From CAXSDR01 sp964236445 (lineage in GTDB: Bacteria > Actinomycetota > Actinomycetes > Motilibacterales > Motilibacteraceae), in contig CAXSDR010000070.1 of assembly GCA_964236445.1 (NCBI GenBank), positions 1 through 19,625 on the forward strand: a DNA stretch of 19,625 bases. Direction: 5' to 3'. Positions 1 to 7,932 of the stretch are shown piece after piece; position 1 is the first letter of the stretch, and every line of letters begins with the position of its first letter. The translations under genes and the position numbers were made by a program. The notes under the pieces were generated by a model, which was not told the origin of the DNA, searched no databases, and saw only the letters and a list, made by a program, of their open reading frames with translations.

Positions 1-542
1 TGCGCTTCGTCGACCAGCGCACGTTCGGCGGGCTCGCGGTGTCGGCGGGCGGGGCCGTCCTTCCCTCGGCGCTGCACCACATCGCGCTCGACCCGGTCGA
101 CACCGCGTTCGACGACGACGCGTTCGTCGCCAAGGTGCGCGCGCGGCGCACCGAGGTCAAGCGCGCGCTGCTCGACCAGACGGTGATCAGCGGGGTGGGC
201 AACATCTACGCCGACGAAGCGCTCTGGCGGGCCAAGCTGCACTACGCCCGGGCGACCGACCTGCTGCGCCCCACCGACGTACGCCGCCTGCTGGGCGCGG
301 TGCGTGAGGTTCTGGCGGCCGCCATCGAGGCGGGGGGCACGTCGTTCGACGCGCTCTACGTCAACGTCAACGGCGAGTCGGGCTGGTTCGACCGCTCGCT
401 CGACGCCTACGGGCAGGCCGACAAGCCCTGCCGTCGTTGCGGCACCCCGATCCGGCGAGCCGCGTGGACCAACCGGTCGTCCTTCTGGTGTCCGCACTGC
501 CAGCCGGCGCCGCGCCCCCGGCGCGCCGTTGCGACGGGCTAA
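1..542 (+). CDS. mutM: Formamidopyrimidine-DNA glycosylase, C-terminal part (5' truncated by window edge)
   Basis: This is the C-terminal two thirds of Fpg/MutM, the base-excision glycosylase and AP lyase that removes 8-oxoguanine and formamidopyrimidines. The frame is open from base 3, beginning RFVDQRTFGG, and the catalytic N-terminal proline lies outside the window. Visible parts are the helix-two-turn-helix core (ISGVGNIYADEALWRAKLHY region), the conserved NVNGESGWFDRSL stretch, and a C-terminal zinc finger spaced C-X2-C-X16-C-X2-C that ends in the usual Gln. The sequence matches canonical actinobacterial MutM, not the Nei paralogues. It converges on rnc and the two stop codons overlap (539-542). 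In many actinomycetes mutM lies downstream of rnc on the same strand, so this orientation is odd. Confidence 0.93.
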   Translation, partial: RFVDQRTFGGLAVSAGGAVLPSALHHIALDPVDTAFDDDAFVAKVRARRTEVKRALLDQTVISGVGNIYADEALWRAKLHYARATDLLRPTDVRRLLGAVREVLAAAIEAGGTSFDALYVNVNGESGWFDRSLDAYGQADKPCRRCGTPIRRAAWTNRSSFWCPHCQPAPRPRRAVATG

Positions 543-1294
543 GCGGGCTCAGCTGTGCCGGCCGGCGAAGCCGCTCGCAGGGCGCCCCACGCCTGCTCCG
601 CGGCCTGCTGCTCGGCCTCTTTCTTGCTGCGTCCCGTTCCTTTCCCGAACGGCTCGCCCGAGAACTGGACCACGGCCGTGAAGACCTTGGCGTGGTCGGG
701 GCCGGAGTCGGCGATGACGTAGTCGGGGCCGCCCATGGACAGGCCCGCGGCCAGCTCCTGCAGCGAGGTCTTCCAGTCGAGACCGGCGCCGAGCACAGCC
801 GCGTCGGCCATGAGCGGGTCGATGAGCCGGTGCACCAGGGCGGCCGCCTCGTCGAGCCCGTGCGAGAGATAGACGGCACCGATCACCGCTTCCACGGTGT
901 CAGCGAGGATCGAGGACTTGTCACGCCCGCCGCTGCTCTCCTCGCCACGCCCGAGCCGCACGTGCGCGCCCAGACCGAGCGAGCGCCCGACGTCGGCGAG
1001 TGCGCGCATGTTGACCACCGCGGCGCGCAGCTTGGCGAGCTGACCCTCGGGCAGGTCGGGATGGGTGCGGAACAACGTGTCCGTGACGACCAGGCCGAGC
1101 ACGGAGTCACCGAGGAACTCGAGGCGCTCGTTGGTCGGCAGCCCGCCGTTCTCATAGGCGTACGACCGGTGCGTCAGTGCCCGCTCGAGCTGCGCGGGGC
1201 TGACATCGACACCGAGAGCCGCGACGATCTCGGCGTGCTCGGGTGCCGGCGCCGTCGATGGCGAGGTCGTGCTGCGGCCGACTGACGAGCCCAA
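539..1294 (-). CDS. rnc: Ribonuclease III
   Basis: This double-strand-specific endoribonuclease processes rRNA precursors and structured mRNAs. The 251-aa protein has the signature NERLEFLGDSVL (about residues 55-66), the catalytic pair D132/E135 in SILADTVEAVIGA, and a C-terminal double-stranded RNA-binding domain (about 173-240) ending in an RSKKEAEQQAAEQAW-type helix. The only in-frame start I find near the expected N-terminus is TTG at 1294. It has no good Shine-Dalgarno sequence and lies 26 bases after the DUF177 stop, so the exact start is uncertain and coupling to DUF177 is likely. The first 20 residues are a low-complexity Ser/Thr/Pro tail. The rpmF gene often found between DUF177 and rnc is absent. 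Confidence 0.95.
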   Translation of the reverse strand: MGSSVGRSTTSPSTAPAPEHAEIVAALGVDVSPAQLERALTHRSYAYENGGLPTNERLEFLGDSVLGLVVTDTLFRTHPDLPEGQLAKLRAAVVNMRALADVGRSLGLGAHVRLGRGEESSGGRDKSSILADTVEAVIGAVYLSHGLDEAAALVHRLIDPLMADAAVLGAGLDWKTSLQELAAGLSMGGPDYVIADSGPDHAKVFTAVVQFSGEPFGKGTGRSKKEAEQQAAEQAWGALRAASPAGTAEPA

Positions 1295-1320
1295 CGCCGG
1301 CGCGAGCCGACCGGCGGTGC

Positions 1321-1941
1321 TCAGCGGGCACCGTCCCCGGCGACGCGGTGTGCCTCGTCGACGTCGTCATCGGCGGCGGCCTGCACCGCGACGAGCCCGG
1401 CGAGCGCCGCCCAGCGCGGGTCGGCCACCGCATGCGCATGGTCGGGATCGTCAGCGAGGCGCGCACCGCACTCGACGCACAGGCCGGGGCAGTCGGGGCT
1501 GCACACCGGCTGCAGCGGAAGGGCCAGGACGACGGCGTCACGGACGACCGGCTCGAGGTCGAGCAGGTCGCCGTCGAGGCGGAGCACCTCGTCCTCGTCC
1601 GCCTCGGCCGAGGACGACTCGGGATAGGCGAAGAGCTCCTGCACGTCGACGTCGACGAGCTCCTCGATCGGGTCCAGGCAGCGGACGCACTCGCCGAGGG
1701 CCGTCGCGCCAGCGGTGCCCGAGACCAGCACGCCCTCCATCACCGACTCGAGGCGAAGCTCGAGCACGAGGTCGGCTCCCTGCGCGATCCCGAGGACCTC
1801 GTCACCGAAGGGGTGCGGCAGCGCGACGGTACGCGTCACCCGGCGCATCGAGCCGGGCCGTCGGCCGAGCTCGTGCACGTCGAGGACGAACGGCGCGCGG
1901 GCGTCGAGGTGCGGGGTGGTGTCCAGCTTGTGGCGAGGCAT
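1321..1941 (-). CDS. DUF177 (YceD-family) metal-binding protein
   Basis: This is a 206-aa DUF177/YceD protein, a family usually encoded beside rpmF and linked to 23S rRNA and ribosome maturation in some bacteria and plastids. The conserved cysteines are present: a CVRC pair mid-protein, then a C-X3-C-X3-C-X2-C cluster (CSPDCPGLCVEC), followed by the family's DPRWAAL segment. An acidic linker separates the two cysteine clusters. I chose the ATG at 1941 (MPRHKLDT) because a GGAAG element lies 5 bases upstream. The in-frame TTG at 1956 has no ribosome binding site. The C-terminus runs about 20 residues past DPRWAAL, where other genomes normally end and begin rpmF. Family assignment is firm; molecular role is inferred from the family. 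Confidence 0.87.
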   Translation of the reverse strand: MPRHKLDTTPHLDARAPFVLDVHELGRRPGSMRRVTRTVALPHPFGDEVLGIAQGADLVLELRLESVMEGVLVSGTAGATALGECVRCLDPIEELVDVDVQELFAYPESSSAEADEDEVLRLDGDLLDLEPVVRDAVVLALPLQPVCSPDCPGLCVECGARLADDPDHAHAVADPRWAALAGLVAVQAAADDDVDEAHRVAGDGAR

Positions 1942-2060
1942 CGCGGCTTCCGTCAACGGGTGTCCGGCGGCAGCCGGCTGGCATTGCGGCCGACCCGGAC
2001 CGGCGGAACGGACATCGGCTGACAGATCAGGCTACCCGAACCCGTCAGACCACCGCCGGA

Positions 2061-2567
2061 TCAGCGCAGATCGTCCTCGTCTGCGTAGCCCAGCGACTCG
2101 CCGTCGTCCGTGAGCTCTGCCGCCGCTCGCTCGCGCAGGCGGTCACGGCCACGCTGCACCGCCGCGAGCGTCTTGGTGAGGACGACCTCGAAGTTGGCGA
2201 GCTTGGCATCGACGTAGTCGTCGACCTCCTCGCGCATCGAGCGCGCCTCCTCGGCCGCCGCGGCGAGCGTGGCATCGGCGACGCGGCCGGACTCGGCGAC
2301 GACCTCCGTCGCCCCGACGAGCCGGTCGCGCTCGGCATAGGCCTCCGCGACGATGCGGTCGGCCTCCTGGCGCCCTTCGGCGACGACCGACTCGCGGTCG
2401 GCCAGCAGCAGCTCCGCGTGGTGGAACTCCTCCGGCAGCAGCTCGCGTAGCTCGTCGAGCATGGCGAGCATCTCGCCGCGGTTGACGATGCACGACGCCG
2501 ACATCGGCATCGAGCGCGCCTGCTCGACGGTGCTTGCGAGCTCATCGAGCTTCGTGTGGACGTCCAA
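2061..2567 (-). CDS. DivIVA/SepIVA-like coiled-coil septation protein
   Basis: The 168-aa protein is nearly all helical and rich in Ala, Glu and Arg, as in DivIVA-type coiled coils. The N-terminal MDVHTKLDEL, then ARSMPMSASCIVNR, are typical of the short actinobacterial cell-division-initiation protein found between coaD and DUF177. In mycobacteria this position is held by SepIVA, which affects septum formation and polar wall synthesis. That homologue is longer (about 245 aa), so the symbol is withheld. The start is TTG at 2567, with a GGGGG element (2576-2580) 8 bases upstream. The stop of coaD lies 14 bases before it, so co-translation from one mRNA is likely. No signal peptide or membrane segment is visible; the protein is probably cytoplasmic and self-assembling. 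Confidence 0.8.
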   Translation of the reverse strand: MDVHTKLDELASTVEQARSMPMSASCIVNRGEMLAMLDELRELLPEEFHHAELLLADRESVVAEGRQEADRIVAEAYAERDRLVGATEVVAESGRVADATLAAAAEEARSMREEVDDYVDAKLANFEVVLTKTLAAVQRGRDRLRERAAAELTDDGESLGYADEDDLR

Positions 2568-2581
2568 GACAACTGCCCCCT

Positions 2582-3064
2582 CTACGACTGGTGCGTCAGC
2601 CTGCCACGTAGCCGGTCGCGTACGAGATCGGGCACCAGCCCGGAGACGTCGCCGCCGTACTTCGCGACCTCCTTGACCAGGCTCGAGGACAGGAAGGAGT
2701 AGTCGGGATTGGTGGAGACGAACAGGGTCTCGACGCCGCTGAGACGGTGGTTCATCTGCGCCATCTGCAGCTCGTAGTCGAAGTCGCTCACGGCACGCAG
2801 ACCCTTGACGACGGCCGGGATCCCGCGGGTGCGGCAGAAGTCGACCAGGAGTCCCTCGAACGCCTCGATGTCGACGTTGCCGAGGCCCGCGGTGACCTGG
2901 CTCAGCATGTCCATGCGCTCCTCGAGCGCGAAGAGCCCCTTCTTGCCCGAGTTGACCAGCACCCCGACTGTCACCCGGTCATAGAGCGCGGAGGCCCGGG
3001 TGATGACATCGAGATGCCCGTTGGTGACGGGGTCGAACGATCCTGGGCAGACACAGCGGCGCAC
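2582..3064 (-). CDS. coaD: Phosphopantetheine adenylyltransferase
   Basis: CoaD catalyses the penultimate step of coenzyme A synthesis: ATP plus 4'-phosphopantetheine gives dephospho-CoA and pyrophosphate. The N-terminal nucleotidyltransferase motif CPGSFDPVTNGHLD carries the TxGH signature. Further conserved stretches are VLVNSGKKGLF, the VVKGLRAVSDFDYELQMAQMN core, and the C-terminal YSFLSSSLVKEVA loop. Length is about 160 aa, as expected for the family (E. coli 159). Two GTG starts compete, at 3070 and 3064. I prefer 3064 (MRRCVCPG) because an AGGAA element ends 6 bases before it and family members begin at the same place. rsmD ends only 9 bases upstream; the rsmD-coaD pair is widely conserved. 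Confidence 0.96.
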   Translation of the reverse strand: MRRCVCPGSFDPVTNGHLDVITRASALYDRVTVGVLVNSGKKGLFALEERMDMLSQVTAGLGNVDIEAFEGLLVDFCRTRGIPAVVKGLRAVSDFDYELQMAQMNHRLSGVETLFVSTNPDYSFLSSSLVKEVAKYGGDVSGLVPDLVRDRLRGRLTHQS

Positions 3065-3073
3065 GCCCACTTC

Positions 3074-3655
3074 CTACACCACGCCCTCATCCTCGGCCGT
3101 GGCGAACCACAGCGTCGCCTCGCCGTAGGCCCTCGTGCGTGCCGGGCGCAGACCCGCCGGCCAGATGTGCTCGCCCGAGCGGGTCGCCCGCTCGAGCACG
3201 ACCACGGCGCCCGCCGCGAGCCAGCTCCCGTCGAGCAGTGCCGCCAGCACGCCACCGACGGCGGCCTCGCTGACGGCGTACGGCGGGTCGGCGAACACGA
3301 AGCCGTGCCGCCGCGGCGCGGGTGCGGCGAGGTAGCGCTCGACCTTCTGCGCGACGACCGTCGCGCCCGGGAGGGCGACCGCACCGACGTTGGCCCGGAT
3401 CACGGCCACCGCCGGGGCCGCCGCCTCGACCAGGGTGACGCTCGACGCCCCGCGGCTCAGCGCCTCGAGCCCGACGGCGCCCGACCCGGCGTAGAGGTCG
3501 AGCGCGGCGACCCCCGCGAGCGACCCGGGCCCGCCCAGCAGCGCCTCGACCGCGGAGAACAGCGCCTCCCGGGCGCGGTCTGCGGTCGGCCGTGTGCCGC
3601 GTGGCGCCACGGCCAGACTCCGGCCGCGGGCCGCGCCCGCGACGATCCGTGGCAC
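3074..3655 (-). CDS. rsmD: 16S rRNA (guanine(966)-N2)-methyltransferase
   Basis: RsmD methylates G966 of 16S rRNA in the small ribosomal subunit, using S-adenosylmethionine. The 193-aa protein opens with MPRIVAGAARGR and the RPTADRAREALF motif typical of RsmD. The SAM-binding loop LDLYAGSGAVGLEALSRGA and the catalytic ADPPY motif of N2-guanine methyltransferases follow. The start is GTG at 3655, 3 bases after the recG stop, and the stop lies just ahead of coaD. The close packing of recG, rsmD and coaD argues for one transcript. Confidence 0.95.
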   Translation of the reverse strand: MPRIVAGAARGRSLAVAPRGTRPTADRAREALFSAVEALLGGPGSLAGVAALDLYAGSGAVGLEALSRGASSVTLVEAAAPAVAVIRANVGAVALPGATVVAQKVERYLAAPAPRRHGFVFADPPYAVSEAAVGGVLAALLDGSWLAAGAVVVLERATRSGEHIWPAGLRPARTRAYGEATLWFATAEDEGVV

Positions 3656-3658
3656 TGC

Positions 3659-5830
3659 TCAGGCCTTCTCGAGGTAGTCGGCACGGTCGGCGTCGAGCAG
3701 CGAGGCGATGGCCGCGCGCAGTGCCGGCTGGCCGTCGAGCTCGGGGTCACTGGCGACCAGGGCGGTGGCCTCGTCGCGCGCCGCGCGGATCAGCTCCTCG
3801 TCGCGCACCACGCCGAGCAGGCGCAGGGACGAGCGCCTGCCCGACTGCGAGGCACCGAGGACGTCACCCTCCCGCCGCTGCTCGAGGTCGAGGCGGGCGA
3901 GCTCGAAACCGTCGAGGGTGCCGGCGACCGCGTCGAGCCGCTCGCGCGACGGCGACCCCGGCTCGGCATCGGTCACCAGCAGGCAGATGCCTGCAGCGGC
4001 GCCTCGCCCGACCCGCCCGCGCAGCTGGTGCAGCTGGCTCACGCCGAACCGGTCGGCGTCCAGAACGACCATCGCCGTCGCGCGCGGCACGTCGACGCCC
4101 ACCTCGATCACCGTCGTGGCGACGAGCACGTCGATGTCGCCCGCCGAGAACCTCGACATGACGTCGTCCTTGGTCTCGGGGGGAAGCTTTCCGTGCAGCA
4201 CCTCGAGCCGAAGTCCGGCGAGTGGCCCCTCGGCCAGCATCGGTGCAATGTCCGTCACAGCGAGCGGTGGCCGCCGGGAGCCGTCCTCCGGCGGCGGCTC
4301 CTCGCCGTCCTCGGACGCCTGACCGCTGCCGTCACCGATGCGCGGGCACACGACGTAGGCCTGGTGACCCTTGGCGACCTCCTCGCGAACCCGCTGCCAG
4401 GCGCGCTCGAGGAAGTGCGGCTTCTCCCCCACAGGCACGACATGCGTGGCGATCGCGGAACGGCCCTCGGGCAGCTCGCTCAGCGTCGAGACCTCGAGGT
4501 CGCCGAAGACCGTCATGGCCACGGTGCGCGGGATCGGCGTCGCCGTCATGACCAGCACGTGCGGCGGGTTCGCCGCCTTCGCCCGGAGCGCGTCACGCTG
4601 CTCGACGCCGAAGCGGTGCTGCTCGTCGACCACGACGAGGCCGAGGTCGAAGAACTGCACGTGCTCCTGCAGCAACGCGTGGGTGCCGACCACGATCCCC
4701 GCGTCGCCGCTCGCTGCGGCGAGCAGCGTGGCCCGGCGTACGCCGGTGGACTGCGACCCGGTCAGCAGCTCCACCCGCATGGCGTGCTCCGCGCCGCCGA
4801 GGAAACCGCCCTCCGCGAGCGGACCGAGCATCGACCGCAGCGTTCTCGCGTGCTGCTGGGCGAGCACCTCGGTGGGCGCGAGCAACGCGGCCTGTCCTCC
4901 CGCGTCGACGACGGCGAGCATCGCCCGCAGCGCGACGACGGTCTTGCCGGAACCGACCTCACCCTGGAGCAGGCGGTTCATCGGGAACGTCCTAGCGAGA
5001 TCAGACGTCAGCGTCTCGCCGATCTCGCGCTGCCCATCGGTCAACGTGAACGGCAGCCGCTGGTCGAAGCGTGCGAGGAGGCCGTCGGGCGCGGCAATGC
5101 GTGGCTTCGCGGGCAACCTGCGCGTGGCGGCCCGTCGCTGTGCGAGCACGACCTGCAGGACATAGGCCTCGTCCCAGCGCAGCCGGTCCTGGGCTCGCGT
5201 GACATCGGCACGCTGCTCCGGCACGTGGATCAGCTGCAGCGCCTCGCTCAGTCCCAGCAGGTGAAGTCGAGCTCGCATGTCAGCCGGGAGCGGGTCGTCC
5301 GCCTCGTCGAGGTCGCCGATGCTGTCGAGCGCCACGCGTACGCACTGCGCGATCTTCCACGTCGGGAGCGCAGCGGTGGCTGGGTAGATCGGCGTCAGGG
5401 CATTGGCGAAGCTGTCGGCGTCCTCACCGACCTGCACTTCGGGATTGGTGAGCTGGTTGGCGTTGCGGAACCGCTCGACCGAGCCGGCAAACAGTGCTGA
5501 CGTGCCTGCCGCGAGCTGACGCTCGACCCACGGCTTGTTGAAGAACGTGCACACGATCGTGTCGCGGCCGTCGGTGATCTCGACATCGGTCTTGTAGAGC
5601 TTGGGTCGCAGACGTCGCCCGGTCACCTTGACGATGCGGGCCTGCACGGTCGCCTGCTCACCAGGGACCAGCTCGCGCAGGGACGTCAGCTCGCCGCGCG
5701 CGTAGTAGCGCCGGGGATAGTGCCGCAGCAACTCGCCGACGGTCTCGAGACCGAGACCCGTGCGGAGCGCCTTCGCCGTCTTGTCGCCGACGAGCTTGCT
5801 GAGCGACTCACCGAGCACCGCGTCGCTCAC
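3659..5830 (-). CDS. recG: ATP-dependent DNA helicase RecG
   Basis: RecG is a double-stranded DNA translocase that regresses stalled replication forks and remodels branched recombination intermediates. The 723-aa protein has the N-terminal wedge/OB domain (about 1-160) and a superfamily 2 helicase core. Motifs seen are Walker A GEVGSGKT (290-297), the DEQH box (402-405), TATPIPRT (429-436) and the arginine-finger motif RGRVGRG (604-610). The RecG-specific C-terminal region follows (REGDVLGASQSGRRSSLRLL). An acidic, Pro-rich insert of about 25 residues (near 499-522) lies between motifs IV and V; such inserts are common in actinobacterial RecG. The start is GTG at 5830, 3 bases beyond the stop of the upstream kinase gene, so translation is probably coupled. 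Confidence 0.97.
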   Translation of the reverse strand: MSDAVLGESLSKLVGDKTAKALRTGLGLETVGELLRHYPRRYYARGELTSLRELVPGEQATVQARIVKVTGRRLRPKLYKTDVEITDGRDTIVCTFFNKPWVERQLAAGTSALFAGSVERFRNANQLTNPEVQVGEDADSFANALTPIYPATAALPTWKIAQCVRVALDSIGDLDEADDPLPADMRARLHLLGLSEALQLIHVPEQRADVTRAQDRLRWDEAYVLQVVLAQRRAATRRLPAKPRIAAPDGLLARFDQRLPFTLTDGQREIGETLTSDLARTFPMNRLLQGEVGSGKTVVALRAMLAVVDAGGQAALLAPTEVLAQQHARTLRSMLGPLAEGGFLGGAEHAMRVELLTGSQSTGVRRATLLAAASGDAGIVVGTHALLQEHVQFFDLGLVVVDEQHRFGVEQRDALRAKAANPPHVLVMTATPIPRTVAMTVFGDLEVSTLSELPEGRSAIATHVVPVGEKPHFLERAWQRVREEVAKGHQAYVVCPRIGDGSGQASEDGEEPPPEDGSRRPPLAVTDIAPMLAEGPLAGLRLEVLHGKLPPETKDDVMSRFSAGDIDVLVATTVIEVGVDVPRATAMVVLDADRFGVSQLHQLRGRVGRGAAAGICLLVTDAEPGSPSRERLDAVAGTLDGFELARLDLEQRREGDVLGASQSGRRSSLRLLGVVRDEELIRAARDEATALVASDPELDGQPALRAAIASLLDADRADYLEKA

Positions 5831-5833
5831 TGC

Positions 5834-7504
5834 CTATTCCACCCCGATGAGCAGGGGATAGCCCACCTGCCCGCCGTCGTGCACGACGCAGTCGACCTCG
5901 GGCCGGCTCGCGCGCAGCCGCCTCGTGACCGCTGCGGCGAGTCCGTCCTCGCCGCCCTCGCCGACCACCAGCGTGACGAGCTCGCCACCGCTGGAGAGAA
6001 GTCGTTCGACGACGGTCGTGGCGCTGTCAGCGAGATCCTGCCCGACAAGCACGAACTCGCCTTCCACGATCCCCAATACGTCACCTGGATTGCAGGTGCC
6101 GGCCATCGTCACGGCATGCCGACGAGCGATGGTGACCGCCCCGTGACGCGCATGCAGCGCGGCAGCGGTCATCGTGATGACGTCCTCGTCGAACGAACGG
6201 TCGGGATCGTGGACCGCGAGGGCGGCGAGCGCCTGCACCGACGCGCGGGTCGGGACGACCGCCACGCGCACCGACCGCGTGCGAACCTCGCTCGCCGCCT
6301 TCTCCGCCGACGTGACGCTGTGCGGGTCGTTCGGCAGCAGCACCACCTCGGTCGCGCCGCTGGACTCGATGGCAGTCACGAGGTCGGCGACGGTCGCGCG
6401 GCGACCTGCGGCTCCGTAGACGACGACCGCGCCCGCGCTGGCGCAGAGCTCGGACAGCCCGGGACCTGCCACGACAGCAAGGACCGCGCGTCGAGCGGGG
6501 AGTGCCTCGTGATGCTCCATGGTGTGCCGCGACGCCAGGGCTGTCACCCGTACGCGGTGCGGCCGGCCGGCTTCGACGGTCACCTCCAGCACCGCACCGA
6601 CGTCGGGCGTGTGGATGTGGACCGACCACAGCCCCTCGCCGCCGACCACGACGAGGCTGTCGCCGAGCTGGTCGAGGCGTTCCCGCAGCAGGGCAACGGC
6701 CGCGTCGTCGGCGTCGAGGAGATACATGACCTCGAAGCCCCAGACGGCGGGGGCGGCCGGGTCCGGCGCCTCGTGCCGGTGGACGGACGGCGAGGTCGCG
6801 CCGGCGGACGCGTCGAGGTCGGCGGCGGCACCGCCACCGGGCTCCGCGCCGCCGGCGCCCGACACGACGGCGAGCAGGGCGTCGTAGAGCACGCAGAGCC
6901 CCCGGCCGCCCGCGTCGACGACGCCGGCACGCGCCAGCACGTCGAGCTGCTGCGGCGTGCCGGCCAGTGCCACCCGTGCACCGGTCGCTGCGGCCCGCGC
7001 GACGCTGAGAAGATCACCGGTGGCGTCAGCAGCGGCATCCGCCGCCGCTCGCGCGACGGTGAGCATGGTGCCCTCCACGGGACGCGAAACGGCGGCGTAG
7101 GCGGCGTCCGCCGCCCCGCGCAGCGCCGCCTGCAGCAGGGCCGGGTCGGCCGAGACCGGACCCTGGTCGGCGCGCAGCCGCACCGCTCCCGCCATGCCAC
7201 GAAGGAGCTGGCTCAGGATGATGCCGCTGTTGCCCCTCGCGCCCAGCAACGCGCCCCGTGCCAGCTCGCGGATCGTCGCAGCGAGATCGGCGCCAGGCTC
7301 GAGCTGGGCGACGGCACGGGCCGCGGCGTCCAGTGTGAGGAACAGGTTCGTGCCCGTGTCGCCATCGGGCACCGGATAGACGTTGAGCTCGTCGATCTCC
7401 TGGCGCGCCATTGCCAACCCGGCCAGCGCGGCGACACCCCAGCGGCGCACGGCGCCGGCGTCGATCACGGCGAGGGAGACAGCGGGTCCTGGGACGGTGA
7501 CCAA
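5834..7504 (-). CDS. DAK2-domain protein, fatty acid kinase FakA-like (YloV family)
   Basis: The 556-aa protein joins an N-terminal DAK2 ATP-binding domain to a C-terminal DegV-like domain. The nucleotide/metal motif NVYPVPDGDTGTN (about 41-53) and GARGNSGIILSQ (about 88-99) are intact. In Firmicutes the family member FakA phosphorylates fatty acids bound by FakB (DegV) proteins; the substrate in actinomycetes is inferred, not shown. The C-terminal part contains VVLLPNDPHSV and GEGGEDGL segments usual in the family. The start is TTG at 7504, supported by a strong GGGAGGTGG 6 bases upstream. It heads the recG-rsmD-coaD chain and diverges from rpmB, the usual actinobacterial arrangement. Confidence 0.88.
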   Translation of the reverse strand: MVTVPGPAVSLAVIDAGAVRRWGVAALAGLAMARQEIDELNVYPVPDGDTGTNLFLTLDAAARAVAQLEPGADLAATIRELARGALLGARGNSGIILSQLLRGMAGAVRLRADQGPVSADPALLQAALRGAADAAYAAVSRPVEGTMLTVARAAADAAADATGDLLSVARAAATGARVALAGTPQQLDVLARAGVVDAGGRGLCVLYDALLAVVSGAGGAEPGGGAAADLDASAGATSPSVHRHEAPDPAAPAVWGFEVMYLLDADDAAVALLRERLDQLGDSLVVVGGEGLWSVHIHTPDVGAVLEVTVEAGRPHRVRVTALASRHTMEHHEALPARRAVLAVVAGPGLSELCASAGAVVVYGAAGRRATVADLVTAIESSGATEVVLLPNDPHSVTSAEKAASEVRTRSVRVAVVPTRASVQALAALAVHDPDRSFDEDVITMTAAALHARHGAVTIARRHAVTMAGTCNPGDVLGIVEGEFVLVGQDLADSATTVVERLLSSGGELVTLVVGEGGEDGLAAAVTRRLRASRPEVDCVVHDGGQVGYPLLIGVE

Positions 7505-7510
7505 CGTCCA

Positions 7511-7519
7511 CCTCCCGTT
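7511..7519 (-). promoter_or_regulatory. Ribosome binding site that fixes the TTG start of the DAK2 gene
   Basis: Read on the minus strand, GGGAGGTGG lies 6 bases before the TTG at 7504. It is the best anti-SD match near this gene, and no ATG or GTG in frame has a comparable site. Confidence 0.65.
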
Positions 7520-7537
7520 TCCCTCGCGTCAACCATG

Positions 7538-7552
7538 GGCCGCCAGGCGGCC
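7538..7552. repeat. 15-bp inverted repeat between divergent DAK2 gene and rpmB
   Basis: A perfect 7+1+7 inverted repeat, GGCCGCC-A-GGCGGCC, lies in the 242-bp divergent spacer, 33 bases upstream of the DAK2-gene start. A 1-base centre cannot form a good hairpin, so an operator-like protein site is possible. In GC-rich DNA such a repeat may also be chance. Confidence 0.4.
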
Positions 7553-7651
7553 GGCTGCGCCCAGGCTAGCGAGCGATCCGGACGCCGACCGCGTCGTGCA
7601 GCACTTCCACCTCAACCAGCGGGCACCAACGGATGCCTGGGAACCCCTGAG

Positions 7652-7682
7652 TTGGTCACCCGGGCTCCTGGTCGGCTAACCT
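7652..7682 (+). promoter_or_regulatory. Candidate promoter of rpmB
   Basis: A TTGGTC hexamer (7652-7657) and a TAACCT hexamer of TANNNT type (7677-7682) are separated by 19 bases, about 65 bases upstream of the rpmB start. The spacing is slightly long. This is the clearest sigma-70-like pair in the spacer, but it was found by eye only. Confidence 0.35.
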
Positions 7683-7746
7683 GTCGAGGTTCGTCCGGCA
7701 GGTCCGGGCGCCCGCAGTGACGACCTCAGCGATCCGGAGTTTTCCC

Positions 7747-7932
7747 ATGCCTTCCACCTGCGACGTCTGCGGCAAGCGGCCGGGCTTCGGCAACAACGTC
7801 TCGCACTCGCACCGACGCACCCGTCGACGCTGGAACCCCAACATCCAGACCGTCCGCGCGATGGTCGGCGCCACACCCAAGAAGCTCAGCGTCTGCACGT
7901 CCTGCATCAAGGCCAACAAGGTCACGCGCTAG
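7747..7932 (+). CDS. rpmB: 50S ribosomal protein L28 (zinc-ribbon, C+ form)
   Basis: L28 is a small protein of the large ribosomal subunit. The 61-aa product starts MPSTCDVCGKRPGFGNNVSHSHRRT and ends in a CTSCIKANKVTR-type tail. Both CxxC pairs (CDVC near the start and CTSC near the end) are present, so this is the zinc-binding C+ version. Actinomycetes often also carry a cysteine-free paralogue under Zur control elsewhere. I start it at the ATG at 7747, where a GGAG element (7736-7739) ends 7 bases upstream. An in-frame extension to 7717 gives a leader that L28 proteins lack. Its TAG stop overlaps the stop of the convergent hypothetical gene (7929-7932). Confidence 0.95.
   Translation: MPSTCDVCGKRPGFGNNVSHSHRRTRRRWNPNIQTVRAMVGATPKKLSVCTSCIKANKVTR

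Noticed and set aside
2747..5500. Very long open frame on the + strand (917 codons)
   Set aside because: It is antisense to coaD, rsmD and recG, whose motifs are unmistakable. The composition (Arg/His/Gly/Pro-rich, no domains) is a GC-rich shadow.
5720..7720. 666-codon open frame on the + strand
   Set aside because: It is antisense to the DAK2-domain gene, which has intact kinase motifs.
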